This document shows positions 9,565 to 19,700 of a stretch of 64,000 nt of DNA, one piece after another (the stretch's first letter is position 1; each line of letters opens with the position of its first letter). The stretch spans positions 4,154,001-4,218,000 of the forward strand of contig NW_025408670.1 in the NCBI RefSeq assembly GCF_020360975.1, written 5' to 3'. The translations under genes and the position numbers were made by a program. The notes beneath the pieces are model-generated. The model did no database searches. It was given only the letters and a program-made list of their open reading frames with translations, and was not told the origin of the DNA. Origin of the DNA: Hirsutella rhossiliensis. Taxonomy: Eukaryota; Ascomycota; Sordariomycetes; Hypocreales; Ophiocordycipitaceae.

Positions 9565-9881
9565 ATGGCTGCAAGCGAATACGCTACTTGCTCCACCTTT
9601 GGCTGTGGACAGACTGGAATCAAACGAGGTGAAAAATGCCCAAAGTGTGGAGCGGTCCGGCCCGCGAATGATACGAAGAAGTGAGTGGGCTCTTGATGCC
9701 CGTCTCTCGTTTGGGCAAGGATATCCTAGGGGGCTTTTAAACGGATATAGCGAGTTTTAGGCACTACTATGTATCTCCTAATATGTTCTCACCTTGTCCT
9801 TACGATGTGTGAAGATTTGGGCGCAATACGATAGTGTCGCGCAACAAGAACACAAAAGTCAACTCCATCCGTGCCACATGA
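9565..9881 (+). CDS. small Cys-rich protein with a single zinc-ribbon-like motif; one-exon (39 aa) or two-exon (61 aa) model
   Basis: ATG 9565 opens a peptide with C-x5-C-G...C-P-K-C-G, the classic spacing of a small zinc ribbon (CPKCG knuckle at about 9634-9650). Unspliced, it stops at TGA 9682-9684. That stop overlaps a good splice donor (AA|GTGAGT at 9681). Splicing 9681-9814 to an acceptor TGTGAAG gives a second exon to TGA 9879-9881 with a basic tail. The same general plan is seen in the ORF at 8469. Lies about 110 bp upstream of the phosphotransferase gene on the same strand. Function unknown; confidence is limited by length. Confidence 0.35.
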
Positions 9882-9992
9882 TGTTAGGATCATTAGTCAG
9901 CATTGCGTGGAAGTTCAGCGGAGCTAAAATAAACGTGGTCGTGTTCTCGCATTTGCACGCCTGGTTTCCAACTCTATCCACTTCCAACCATC

Positions 9993-11209
9993 ATGCCGTC
10001 AGACACGACCTGGAGAAAAATCTGCTCATATCCATTGGATACTTGTATTGGGCGATCAGTACATGAATGTCTTGTTCGTACCAATTGGGATCAGCTTTGT
10101 CTTCTCGCATCGTCGCTCAGACAGGGCGTGCCTTGCCGAGTGCTCCCAGAGCTCAAGAACGGCCTTCATCACCTTGTCCGGCTTCTCGCGTTTGACGATG
10201 GTACTACCTGGATTGCTCGCGTTCGAATGCACACAACCACGCAAGATTCGGCGCTCATATTGCAGAGCGAGGTCGACACCATGACACTCATCCGTCGGCG
10301 AACCAGCATTCCTGTCCCCACGGTATATGCATATGAGGTTGACACCCGCAACCCGACCAGCGCGGCTTTCATTCTTATGCAAGTCGTCTCAGGAAATGTT
10401 GCTACAGACAGTGACGGCGGCTACGAAGTTCACCAAGGACAGATACCCCTTCACCGACGCCCTCCCTTCTATCTCGCAGCAGCCAAGATTCAGGTATACC
10501 CGAGTGCTTCTGTTTCGTGTCCTCTACGCTCATCTATCATTAGGTTCAGATGACATCGGTTCGTCTCCCATTAATTGGCATGGTGATTCAAGACTCAACC
10601 GGTGACTACACCGTTGGTCCTTTTCCACATCTTGGCGGACCCTTTCGCAGAGCAACCGACTTTATCGAGGCCTGGGCCAGACATAGCCGCTTCCCCTTGT
10701 CCGTTGACGCAGTCAACAGGATCCCATCGGCCGCCTTGAGATCCAGAATCCTTACGTCTATCCAGGCATTCCCCAATCAGCTTGCCTCATCAGCTGCTGA
10801 TTTGATCACCCACAATGACGGGCCGTTTCCTATTACTCACACAGATTTCTTTCACAGCAACATTGTCGTTGACTCCAAGTACCACATACAGGGTGTTATT
10901 GACTGGGAAGGCGCTTGCACTATGCCTTGGGAACTGGTAGAGCCACCACTTTTCCTCGAAGCTGTTCCTCCAGAGTTAGATGCGCCAAATAATTACGATG
11001 AAAATGGGGTTCCAGTTGACCAAGATACACGTCAGAAGTGGGATGAGAGGAGGCAATATGAGAAATTAGTCGCTAAGATGGAGCTCGAAACGCAAGGAGA
11101 CAATATGCTTTCCTCGACGTTGTCCAATCGTCGTCACCAGAAGCTTGCTTATGCAATGCGTGTCTATACGAACCCAGGCAAGTTGCTGTTCTACGATAGA
11201 GTTATATAA
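9993..11209 (+). CDS. APH-family (aminoglycoside phosphotransferase-like) kinase-fold protein, one intron
   Basis: Exon 1 is 9993-10493 and exon 2 is 10544-11209, with a 50-bp intron (GTATAC..TTAG) at a codon boundary; joined length is about 388 residues, normal for this fungal family. The N-lobe (about residues 30-140) has the L-L-A-F-D-D-G-T-T-W-I-A-R strand. The C-lobe has the Brenner motif HTDFFHSN (H-x-D-x4-N; catalytic Asp and metal-binding Asn) at about 10838-10861 and the second metal Asp in G-V-I-D-W-E at about 10891-10908. All key residues are present and no stops or RIP scars are seen, so this looks functional. Fungal APH-fold proteins phosphorylate small molecules or are orphan kinases, and few have known substrates; antibiotic resistance should not be assumed. 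Codon use and CpA/TpG content are normal, unlike everything to the right of 12.3 kb. Confidence 0.88.
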
Positions 11210-11278
11210 TAACCGCGAAGATACACGAAAGCCATTTCTGGCAGCCACCGCCGCACCCAAACCAGCGAACAATGTAAA

Positions 11279-11824
11279 GTGTCACAAATGCGCGCACAAC
11301 AACATAACCAGCGCCGAAAAATGCTCTCGAATCGTTCCGGGGGGGGGGTGCTGTCTTTGGGCCGGCGCTCCCCAAAGTGGTTAAATAATGGAACAACGTA
11401 CGTGAAGAGCACCATACTTGAGCCTATTTCTGTGCAGAATGTGCAGATCTTATTGAGGCACGGGGCAAAAAGATTTTTAGCATGCATCGAGCGGAACAGT
11501 CTTCAACTCGCCGCAGACTTTGCCAGACCGCATAGGAAGAATAAACGGTCTCTCCGGTCTCTCGCAGCTGGCTCGTTCAATGCTGAGCCCATATACAAGG
11601 AAGATACGTACGCAAGAGACAGAGACCGTGAAGATATTGTCCGTCTCCTTGATGGCAGAGAGGTGGACGACCCCGTAACCCTCCAGTTAGAGGGTTTTGC
11701 TTTTCAGCGGGCCCACGGGAATGATGCACTGCTGTCATTGACAATGCACTACGGTAACCAACAACTCCAACCGTTATGCCCAGTTATTGTCCCAAATGTA
11801 ACGCATATCTCATTGAGGTACTAA
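11279..11824 (+). CDS. hypothetical ORF, doubtful
   Basis: A 181-codon open frame from ATG 11279 (MSQMRAQQHN) to TAA 11822-11824. The first third is basic, and the segment at about 11640-11760 (I-V-R-L-L-D-G-R-E-V-D-D-P-V) looks protein-like. The start lies just after the phosphotransferase gene, across a G9-10 run at 11338-11347 that could also hide an exon border. In another frame at 11278-11330 there is a C-x2-C...C arrangement that recalls the two small Cys-rich ORFs. I recognise no domain, and another plus-strand frame at 11500-11650 is also open. It could be a fragment of a multi-exon gene. Confidence 0.25.
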   Translation: MSQMRAQQHNQRRKMLSNRSGGGVLSLGRRSPKWLNNGTTYVKSTILEPISVQNVQILLRHGAKRFLACIERNSLQLAADFARPHRKNKRSLRSLAAGSFNAEPIYKEDTYARDRDREDIVRLLDGREVDDPVTLQLEGFAFQRAHGNDALLSLTMHYGNQQLQPLCPVIVPNVTHISLRY

Positions 11825-12221
11825 TTCTTACTCCCGGAGATTGTGCCGACAAGGGCAACCTGGTTCCCGTCGCAGCTATCCTTCCCTGTCAATTTCGCCT
11901 TCCCCGGCCTCTTTACACGTATCTTCTCATCCAGCCGTGCAGGATAAATCTCGCCGATGCTATAGGCTAGAGCAACAAGGCAATATGAGGTGCACCAAGT
12001 GGCCAGAATCCGGCGTCATCGTCTAGCACCTCTCCCACCCCCCCTTCCATTGCAAACTTTCTCCTTACACCCCATTCTCCTCGGCGTGAAATATTCCAGC
12101 CAACGACACAGGGAGCGGGTACCAGCTACGCCGGCTCTGACCCAAGTTTAGACCACCCCTCAGGCTGCCCTCTAGCCGTCCCGGCTTCCCCGGGCACAAC
12201 CCTGGGGCCGACTTTCCCTTC
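11825..12221. other. intergenic, C-rich, up to the first retroelement boundary
   Basis: Unmutated sequence, pyrimidine-rich near 12025-12070. No gene or motif recognised. It ends with CCTTC at 12217-12221, the left copy of the target duplication of the outer Copia element (right copy 40616-40620). Confidence 0.5.
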
Positions 12222-12475
12222 TCTCAAGCAGGGGCTTGAGAGCACAGTGGAAGAAATAGGGGCACAGAAAGGTGAATTCAGTGATGCATGTCTTGGTCTA
12301 TCTATTAGGATAAGGGAGGGGCTTATATAGGTATAGTGACACTATATAGCTAGCTAAAAGAGGGCATTAAGATATTCCTATACCTAAGTTAGGCCTATAT
12401 AATGTCCTTAGGCTAGGGGAGTTATATTAGTTAGGCAGGCTTCCTTATACATAACTATTAGGTCTATTAGGCATA
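12222..12475 (-). repeat. left LTR of the outer Copia, main part (rest at 27010-27041)
   Basis: Aligns without gaps to 40330 onward. The first about 80 bp are barely mutated and contain the hairpin CTCTCAAGC / GCTTGAGAG. In that stretch every difference from the right LTR is C-to-T or G-to-A in the right copy. Confidence 0.88.
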
Positions 12476-12945
12476 TGTTACGACCACGGTTAGCGGGCCG
12501 CAGGAGAGCCGGCCACGTTCACGTAATAAGGCGGCTCGAAACAATGGTCGGGACGAGAAGTCACTTAGGCTTAGCTTACCTAGAGCGTATATAAGCTAAG
12601 TAAGCCTTATATAGATAGATCACTACTTAGGAGCATAGCTTATAAGTAAGCTATAGTAAGCTACGAAGGGGATCACGGCTAGGACCGTGATCTAAGGATA
12701 GTCTCTATAGGTATATATAGCCACCTACTTTTACTCCTTTAGATAGATAGCTCTCTAGCTTTTAATATAGATCTTTATTACGATTTTATTTCTAATTCTA
12801 ATTACCTAGTTATAGTCTACGGTCTACGACCTCTAACTTATTACTAATATAATATACTTATTATTGCTTAGACCACGCCCTATTATATCTACTAATATAA
12901 ACCCCTCGATAGGTTTATCCCTTAGGAATAATACCGGTCGTTATA
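12476..12945 (+). repeat. 5' LTR of the chromovirus
   Basis: 470 bp, pairs with 26535-27004. It is the less mutated LTR, retaining CCACGG and GTTCACG segments near its start. Differences between the pair are almost all transitions. Confidence 0.88.
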
Positions 12946-13129
12946 TATTAAAAGCTCTTATTTAGTATAATACCGCGTTACTTTAAGTAATATCGTAACT
13001 ATTAATATGCCTATATAGTAAGCTAGATTAACTAACTCTAGAGCTACTATATCGCCGTAGGATATAATATATAAGATTATTACCCTTCGATATAAGGTAT
13101 AGTTACTTAGGAATAAAAGAGGTAATAGA

Positions 13130-13960
13130 TAAGTTAGGGACCTTAAAGAAATAGTTAAATTAAAATAGCTAAGACTATTTAACGGTACTTATAGTATACT
13201 TTAAGACTTTTATACCTAACTTAAGGCCTATTACCGGTTTTACCTTACTAAACTCTTAGACCTAGTTAAAAAGGTACTTTATATAGGAAATTATTTATTT
13301 AGAATAGTACTCGCTTAGTTTAGACCTATTATAAGGGACTTTCTTAATAACTAACTAGCGCAATAAGATAATAAGATAAATAAAGTCTTTACTAGTTTCT
13401 AAGGATTTAAAGAAGCTATTATAAAGGTATTTAAAATAACTAATAAGGAATAAGAAGCTAAATAGAAACTTTAAGAACTTTAATAAAGGATCTTAGTATT
13501 AGATTATACTACGAAGTTCTATTAAGTTACCTTAAAGCTTAATTAGGATAACGAACCCCTTATATTACGATTCTATAATAAGCTTAAAAAAGAAGTTAAA
13601 GATAAGCTCTATAAGGAAAATCGACCTAATAACCTCTCGGACTATATTACTATAGTAGTACGAATCGATAATAGATAGTATACGTAACGCTAAGAAAAGA
13701 AATAAAGAAGAGAAAACTAAAACCCTTTTTATAGGAATAACTTTAACTAACGCGCTAACTATAAAAAGAAGTAGGAAACTCCTATTACCTATACCTATAT
13801 AACTAACCTAAGTAAGATAGATCTAGATATAATATAGAAAAGTAAAGGAAAGTATTTTAATTATAAGAAACTTAGATATTACTTTAAAAATATAGATAAC
13901 CTTATAAGGAGAAGAAAACCTATTAAGTACTAGCCTTAAAAGGTAAGAAATACTTAAACG
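13130..13960 (+). pseudogene. chromovirus gag
   Basis: Readable through stops as a Ty3/gypsy Gag. A capsid-type segment (F-N-G-T-Y...L-D-L-V-E/K-K-V-L-Y-I-G) is followed by a long helical region and a single C-x2-C-x4-H-x4-C nucleocapsid knuckle at about 13851-13894, in which the Cys and His codons are now Tyr. About 1.7 kb between this knuckle and the protease remnant (14000-15650) is a continuous readable frame of unknown content. It is longer than the usual gag-pol gap, and I see no motif in it. Confidence 0.65.
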
Positions 13961-16108
13961 CTATTAATAAATAAGAACTAAAGTATAAACTCCTTAGTTA
14001 GACTATATACTATAATAACGAATATATAGTATACTTAAGCGATAAGAATAGTATTAGATAGTTCTTAAAGCTATTAAGGAAAACCCTTATAATAATATAA
14101 TAAAGGGATCTTAAAATATAGAAATAAGTTAAATTTATAAAACTAAAATACCCTTATCTTAAAGGAGTCTATTAAGACTAGATTAAGAAGAATAGTAAAT
14201 AATTCTAGGAAGATATATAAAATAAAAATCGATAATAATAATAGGTGGTCTATAAATAATATAATAAAGAAGATATAGATATAGCCCTTATACTTATAAA
14301 ACTTAGATAATAACCTAAGAAGGAATAATAAAGTATCAACGATATAAGCTCTAAGGAATAAGAAATACTTAAAGAAATAGAAGATAAGAATAAACTTATA
14401 CTACTACCCTTACTATTAAAGGAAAATACTATAATTAAAGAATATACTTTATACTTTAAAGAATTTAAAGAAATACTTAAAATTAAAACCTAATAAATAC
14501 TTTAAATTCTTATAGAAAACTAATAAGCTATATTAATTTAGTATTAACCGGTACTATATAAAGGAGACTATACTATAGCTATCGCTATAGTTAATACCTT
14601 TATAGCTTTATAATAAGAATAGTAACTATAAGGAGAATTAAAAGATAATCTATAAATACTACTTACTTATAAGTACTATAAGTATATTTTATAGATATTA
14701 TACGTTTACTTAGATTATATAATATACTTTTAGATAAAGGTATAATATAACGCTTTCTTAGTTAGGTTTAAGGGATAAGTACTTTCGAAACCCTACCTAA
14801 GTATAGAACTAAACTACTAGAAAATCGATTAACGCTACCTAAATAACTAAGTTATATTATTAAAACCTAATTTTAGTATACTACTTAAATACCGCGATAA
14901 TTACGGTTTATTAATAAGATATCTTTTAAAGATATATAAAATCTATAAATATACTAAAATAAAGGAATAGTATAACGCTACTTACTTTAAAGTATCTAAA
15001 CCCTTAATCTTTTATAGACTTATATAATAAGTTAAATATAATAAAGAAGATTATAATAAATATATATACCTAAACTATAGAGTTTATAAATATAAAAAAG
15101 TATAAGTATAGTATAAATAATATAATAGTATACTAAAAGATTATTAGTAATATATATAAAGGCTATAAGCTATATTTAACTAAGAAAGTATCGATATAGA
15201 AATACTATATATAAAATAAAAAGATACTAAATAAAAACTTAACCTTTAATATAAAAATAAATAAAATTATAAAGTATAGTATATAATTAACTATAAAGTA
15301 GTTTAATATAAATAATATAGTATTAAGAAATAAGAAATCTTTAATTAGCTATAAGAAATTAGTCTTTTAAGCCCTAATATAATACTATATAACGAAAATA
15401 TAAAGAAACGATATTAATAATAAATTAAAGAAAAATACTTAAATAAAATAAATAAGGACTAAGTAAAAAATAAGGTATACTATTTATAAAAGGGCTATAA
15501 ACTAGTATAATATAATAAGATCTAAGGACCTTATATATAGTAATAGTAAGCTATAGTAACTAAATAATATTAGATATCTAAATCATAGGATATTATATAT
15601 ATATACTTTTAAACTATAGTATAATAGGTAGTTATATTTTACTTAGAGTTATTAACTATTACTAACTTATATAAAGATATAAGAAAGATCTATATAAACT
15701 TATAAATATTAAAGGAGAGGCCTTTAACTATAATAATAAAATTATTAATATAAAGATTAATTACCTTAATATTAATATCTAGGGCTATAATAAATAAGTT
15801 AACTTTAATATTATAGATATTAGAAAATATAACCTTATATTAAGACTTCTATAGCTATAGGAGAGCAACCTATTAATTAACTAGAAAACTAGCTAGCTAT
15901 ATTAAAACGAAGATATAAGTTTTTAAGACTAGTAGATTTAAAAGAAAGTAAAATTTTATAATAATTTAGCTATTAAATAGGATAAAAAGGATAACTATTT
16001 AAGTAAATTATTATAGGCTTTAGCGATATAAATAAAAATAGTAACTAAACTAGCGGATATAATAAAATCGACTAATAATACTTATATACTAACTAATATA
16101 GCTATATA

Positions 16109-16595
16109 TGTCGCGAAGCGTGGCCTAATTTCGCAGTTCTCGGAGATATCCCTTAGCAAGAGGGACCAAGGAAGCTGAAAAACACCCGGTGTGGAAGAAG
16201 GAAGAAGGAGCTGAAAAGAGGTATAGAAAGGAGGGTGGGGGCATAAGGGGAAGCAGAAGTGGCGATAGCTTCCTATAGAGGTGGCGAGAGATAAGACGGA
16301 TGTGCCGGCAACGGCTAGAAAGGAGGGGAAAAACCGGCAAAAAGCTCGGTAGTCGAAAGGACATTAGTGGCTTCTTTAAGCAGGATCTTCTTTATTAATT
16401 GAGATGCTAGAAGGGTATAAAGAGGGGCGTTGGATAGAGGAAAGAAGGACAATTAAGGAAATACAACAATCACTCCCCTACCTTTATTGCTGCCCCCGCA
16501 AGAATCAAATCCCTCTGCCCTGCCTATCCGACCCCTTACTTCCAATTTCACCTTCGTGCATTTTTTATGCACTTCTCGCATCTCTCTTCGCGAGA
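16109..16595 (+). repeat. 5' LTR of Copia copy A
   Basis: 487 bp, pairs with 21912-22398. Open frames seen in it on either strand are also present in the other LTRs and are not genes. Confidence 0.92.
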
Positions 16596-16611
16596 GTTAT
16601 GAGCCCGGGAG
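16596..16611 (+). promoter_or_regulatory. primer-binding site of Copia copy A, tRNA-iMet half-molecule type
   Basis: GTTATGAGCCCGGGAG begins at the first base after the LTR. Its complement matches the 5' side of an initiator-tRNA anticodon stem-loop (..CCCGGGCTCATAAC), cut in the loop. Drosophila copia and yeast Ty5 are known to prime from such a half tRNA. The same site is present at 35890-35905 (copy B), 43749-43764 (copy E, mutated), 24571-24586 (TRIM) and, mutated, 40314-40329 (outer Copia). Confidence 0.78.
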
Positions 16612-16737
16612 GAATAGTATTCCTATACCTTCCGGCTGCTGCAAAAGGCACCTTTCTTGCATCCCTCGTGGCTTCCTTTTACCCCTCTTACTAGAAAAGC
16701 CGATTTTTACCCGACTTTTCTACCTTTCCCCGCAACG

Positions 16738-19700
16738 ATGACAAAAATCGACTCCTCTGCCGTCCCTACGGTCCGTAGGACGATTCTTACAGAGCCCTAA
16801 GATTGGGATAAGTGGGTAAAGGAGCTACGGGCTCGGGTGGACAGAACCATCCACAATTTGGTCTTCTCTGACAAGCAGGACCCTCTCGAGCCCCCTCTTC
16901 GTCCTAGGGCGACGGACTTTGCAGAGGGAGCTACCCTCTTCTCCGAGCTAACCTCTACACAACAGAGAGCTTTTTCTGCTGCCTTAGGCGACTACGAGAG
17001 TCACCGGAAGGAATACCTCTACGAAACGAAGCTACTAACGGCTGCTCGTACGGCGATAACGGAATCCGTTAGTGCCGCAAAGCTAATCTCTCTTCGAGAA
17101 GAAGAGACTCCTAGGCAGTGGCTTTTAAAGCTCGAGACCTCGACAGCTCCCTCGAGAGGGTATATGACTGACCGTATTAGGAAGACCTATACGGCACACC
17201 TAGGAGCCTTTTCTGCTAGGAACCTACTAGCTTCTTCGTGGCTAGCTAAGTAGGAAGAAATCCTCGAGGAAGCTAACCAATACTTCCTCACAGAAGCTCT
17301 TTCCGGCCAGTGGCTACGGGATATATCTCTGCTAATAAAGCCTATTAGTAACGGTTACTCGACTATCTTTCGAGAGGCTAGCCGGGAACTAGACGAAGAA
17401 GCTGCTAGAGTATAACAGCAAGCAGTCTTATTCCTTCGAGGCCAGCACTCGACCCAGACGGTTCGACCTGCAGCCCCTGTTGCTACGGCTCCCGCTGCTG
17501 CTGCTACGGCTGTTGCTCCTTCGGCTCCTCCTCCCTCGAGAGCCTCAACGTCGTCGTCAACTGCAGCTGCGGCCCCAGGCCCGGCCCCTCCGCCTTTTGC
17601 TCCGGGCCCGGCCCCGGTCCCGTCAGTCAGACCGGCCCGACTAGTCCCCCAATAGACCTTTCAGTCCGTTAGTCGAAAAATCAGGGAACTAGTTGAAATC
17701 GAACCTCGTCAACATCAGCAACAAGGGGTAAAAAGGGGGGGTTTTTAAGCAGACCTTCCGGACCGGGACGAGGATTCCTCGAAGAGACAACGTACGAGAA
17801 GGAATCGACCTACCTGCCAAGCATGCAAAAAGCCCCATCGGCTAGAAGACTGCTGGCAGGTCTTCGAGGAAAACCGACCCGAAGGAATTAACCCTTTAAA
17901 GAGGCTACGAGAAACAGTACAATAGTCTCTTAAGGAGGACCCCTCGTTGCAGAAGAAGATAGACGAGATTCGGGTTGCTAAGAAATAGCAACTAACGCCG
18001 CTACCGCAAATTCGAGGAAAAATCGTTGGTATAGCAAATCCGGCCTTCGTCTTCCCTACGGATCAACAAGGCCAAGACCAACCGTTAGAGCCCTCCGACT
18101 ATCCCCTACGAAAATCAGCTATCCTTGACTCTAGTGCTTCCCTCGACATATGCAATACACTCTCACGATTCCGGTCCTTTAAGAAGGCACGAAGGGAATA
18201 TCTTATTGCCGGGGAATCAACCGTACGGATAGAGGGATACGGAAGGGTGAATTTCACGATGAAATTACCTAACGGATCTATACGAATTCTTCGACGAAAA
18301 AGGGTAGCTTTTTGCCCTCGATTTTTAACGAGCCTGATTTCCTTCCGCCTTCTTCGAGAGGAAGGAATCTTCTAGGATACGACGTCTGAGCCCACGAGGC
18401 TAGTCTAGAAGAATCAGACTATTGGGCTTATCGAGGAAAAATTCAGTTAATTTGTTCTCGAATTCCGACCTATCCTTAGGAAGGAATCTCTCGAGAAGTC
18501 AGCTTTCCCTGCTAGGAGGGTAGGATCCAAGGACCCTCTTCTAGCAGCCCAAGGAGACGGCATTCTTTGGCACGCACGACTTGGTCACCCGGGCCCCTTA
18601 GCTTTACATAAGCTAGGACAACAACAGGGCGTACGAATAAGGGGCCCAAAGACCGTCGAATGCGAATACTGCGGCCAAGGAAAGACTAGGAGACGAATTT
18701 CCAGACGAACGCCTTTACGGCCGGACCAGCCGTGTGAGGAAATTTAGGTCGATTGGACCGACGTCTCTAGGGATCAGGAAAGCTTCGTCAGGGTAATGTT
18801 TTTCACAGACGCTTTTTTAGGGATGGTTTTCCCCTATTTCTTACGGACCTACCTAAGCAAGCACAACTGGTCTGCCCTCCGGGACTTCGTTAACTAGATG
18901 AAATCCCACTTTGGCTACGAGGTAAAGAAGATACGGTCTAACGGAGAGCTATTTACGAAGGATATCTCAAATTGGCTTCGAAAAAGGGGCATTTTACCCC
19001 TCCCGTTAGCACCGAATACCCAGGCCCAGAACGGAGGGGCAGAAAGATCAGGGGGTGCTGTGATAGAAAGGGCCCGTACGATGAGACTTGCTGCGAGGCT
19101 TCCCCACGACCTTTGGAGGGAAGTCGTTGAGACCGCCTGTTACCTTCGGAACCGGACCCCGAGGGACCCCAAGGACCCTAGGGAACTAAACCAAGGAACA
19201 GACTGGAAATCCCCCCTCGAGCTCTTCACGAAGAAGAGGGCCTCGCTAGCCTACCTTCGTGCCTACGGCTGCAAGGCATACGCTATGACTGCCGATGCAT
19301 AGCTAAAAAGGAAGAAGAAAAGAAAGCTTGATCCTAGAGCCTTTGTTAGTTACCTCGTTGGGTATAATTCTACGAATATCTTCCGGATCTAGGTTCCTCT
19401 TCTACGGAAGGTTATTTCGACTAGGGATGTGATTTTCGACGAATTTAGCTTCTTCGACGGAAAGAGGGATCAACAGCCCCTCTTATACACACAACGTCAG
19501 CTAATTCAGAAGATCTAAATCCCCCCTTCCCAATAGTCTCAAGAAGAGGTCCTAGACGAGGAAACGGAAGAAGAAACCGACGTCGAAGTAGTCGAGGATA
19601 ACGCCGACTTCGAAGAAGAAGAAGAAGAGAAAGCTGCTAGATCAGATGATCTAGACGAAGAAGGAGACTATAGGAAAGCGGTAGAGCTAGAATACGCCTA

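Noticed and set aside
9993..10605. Several overlapping frames across the first half of the phosphotransferase gene, both strands
   Set aside because: Shadows of the spliced APH gene, which alone gives family motifs and an in-phase intron.
16125..16741. Open frames on both strands in the Copia LTRs (also at 21892-22404), some 60-96 codons long
   Set aside because: They fall in LTR sequence, recur in each LTR copy, lack conserved starts and have no domain; they are chance frames in a repeat.
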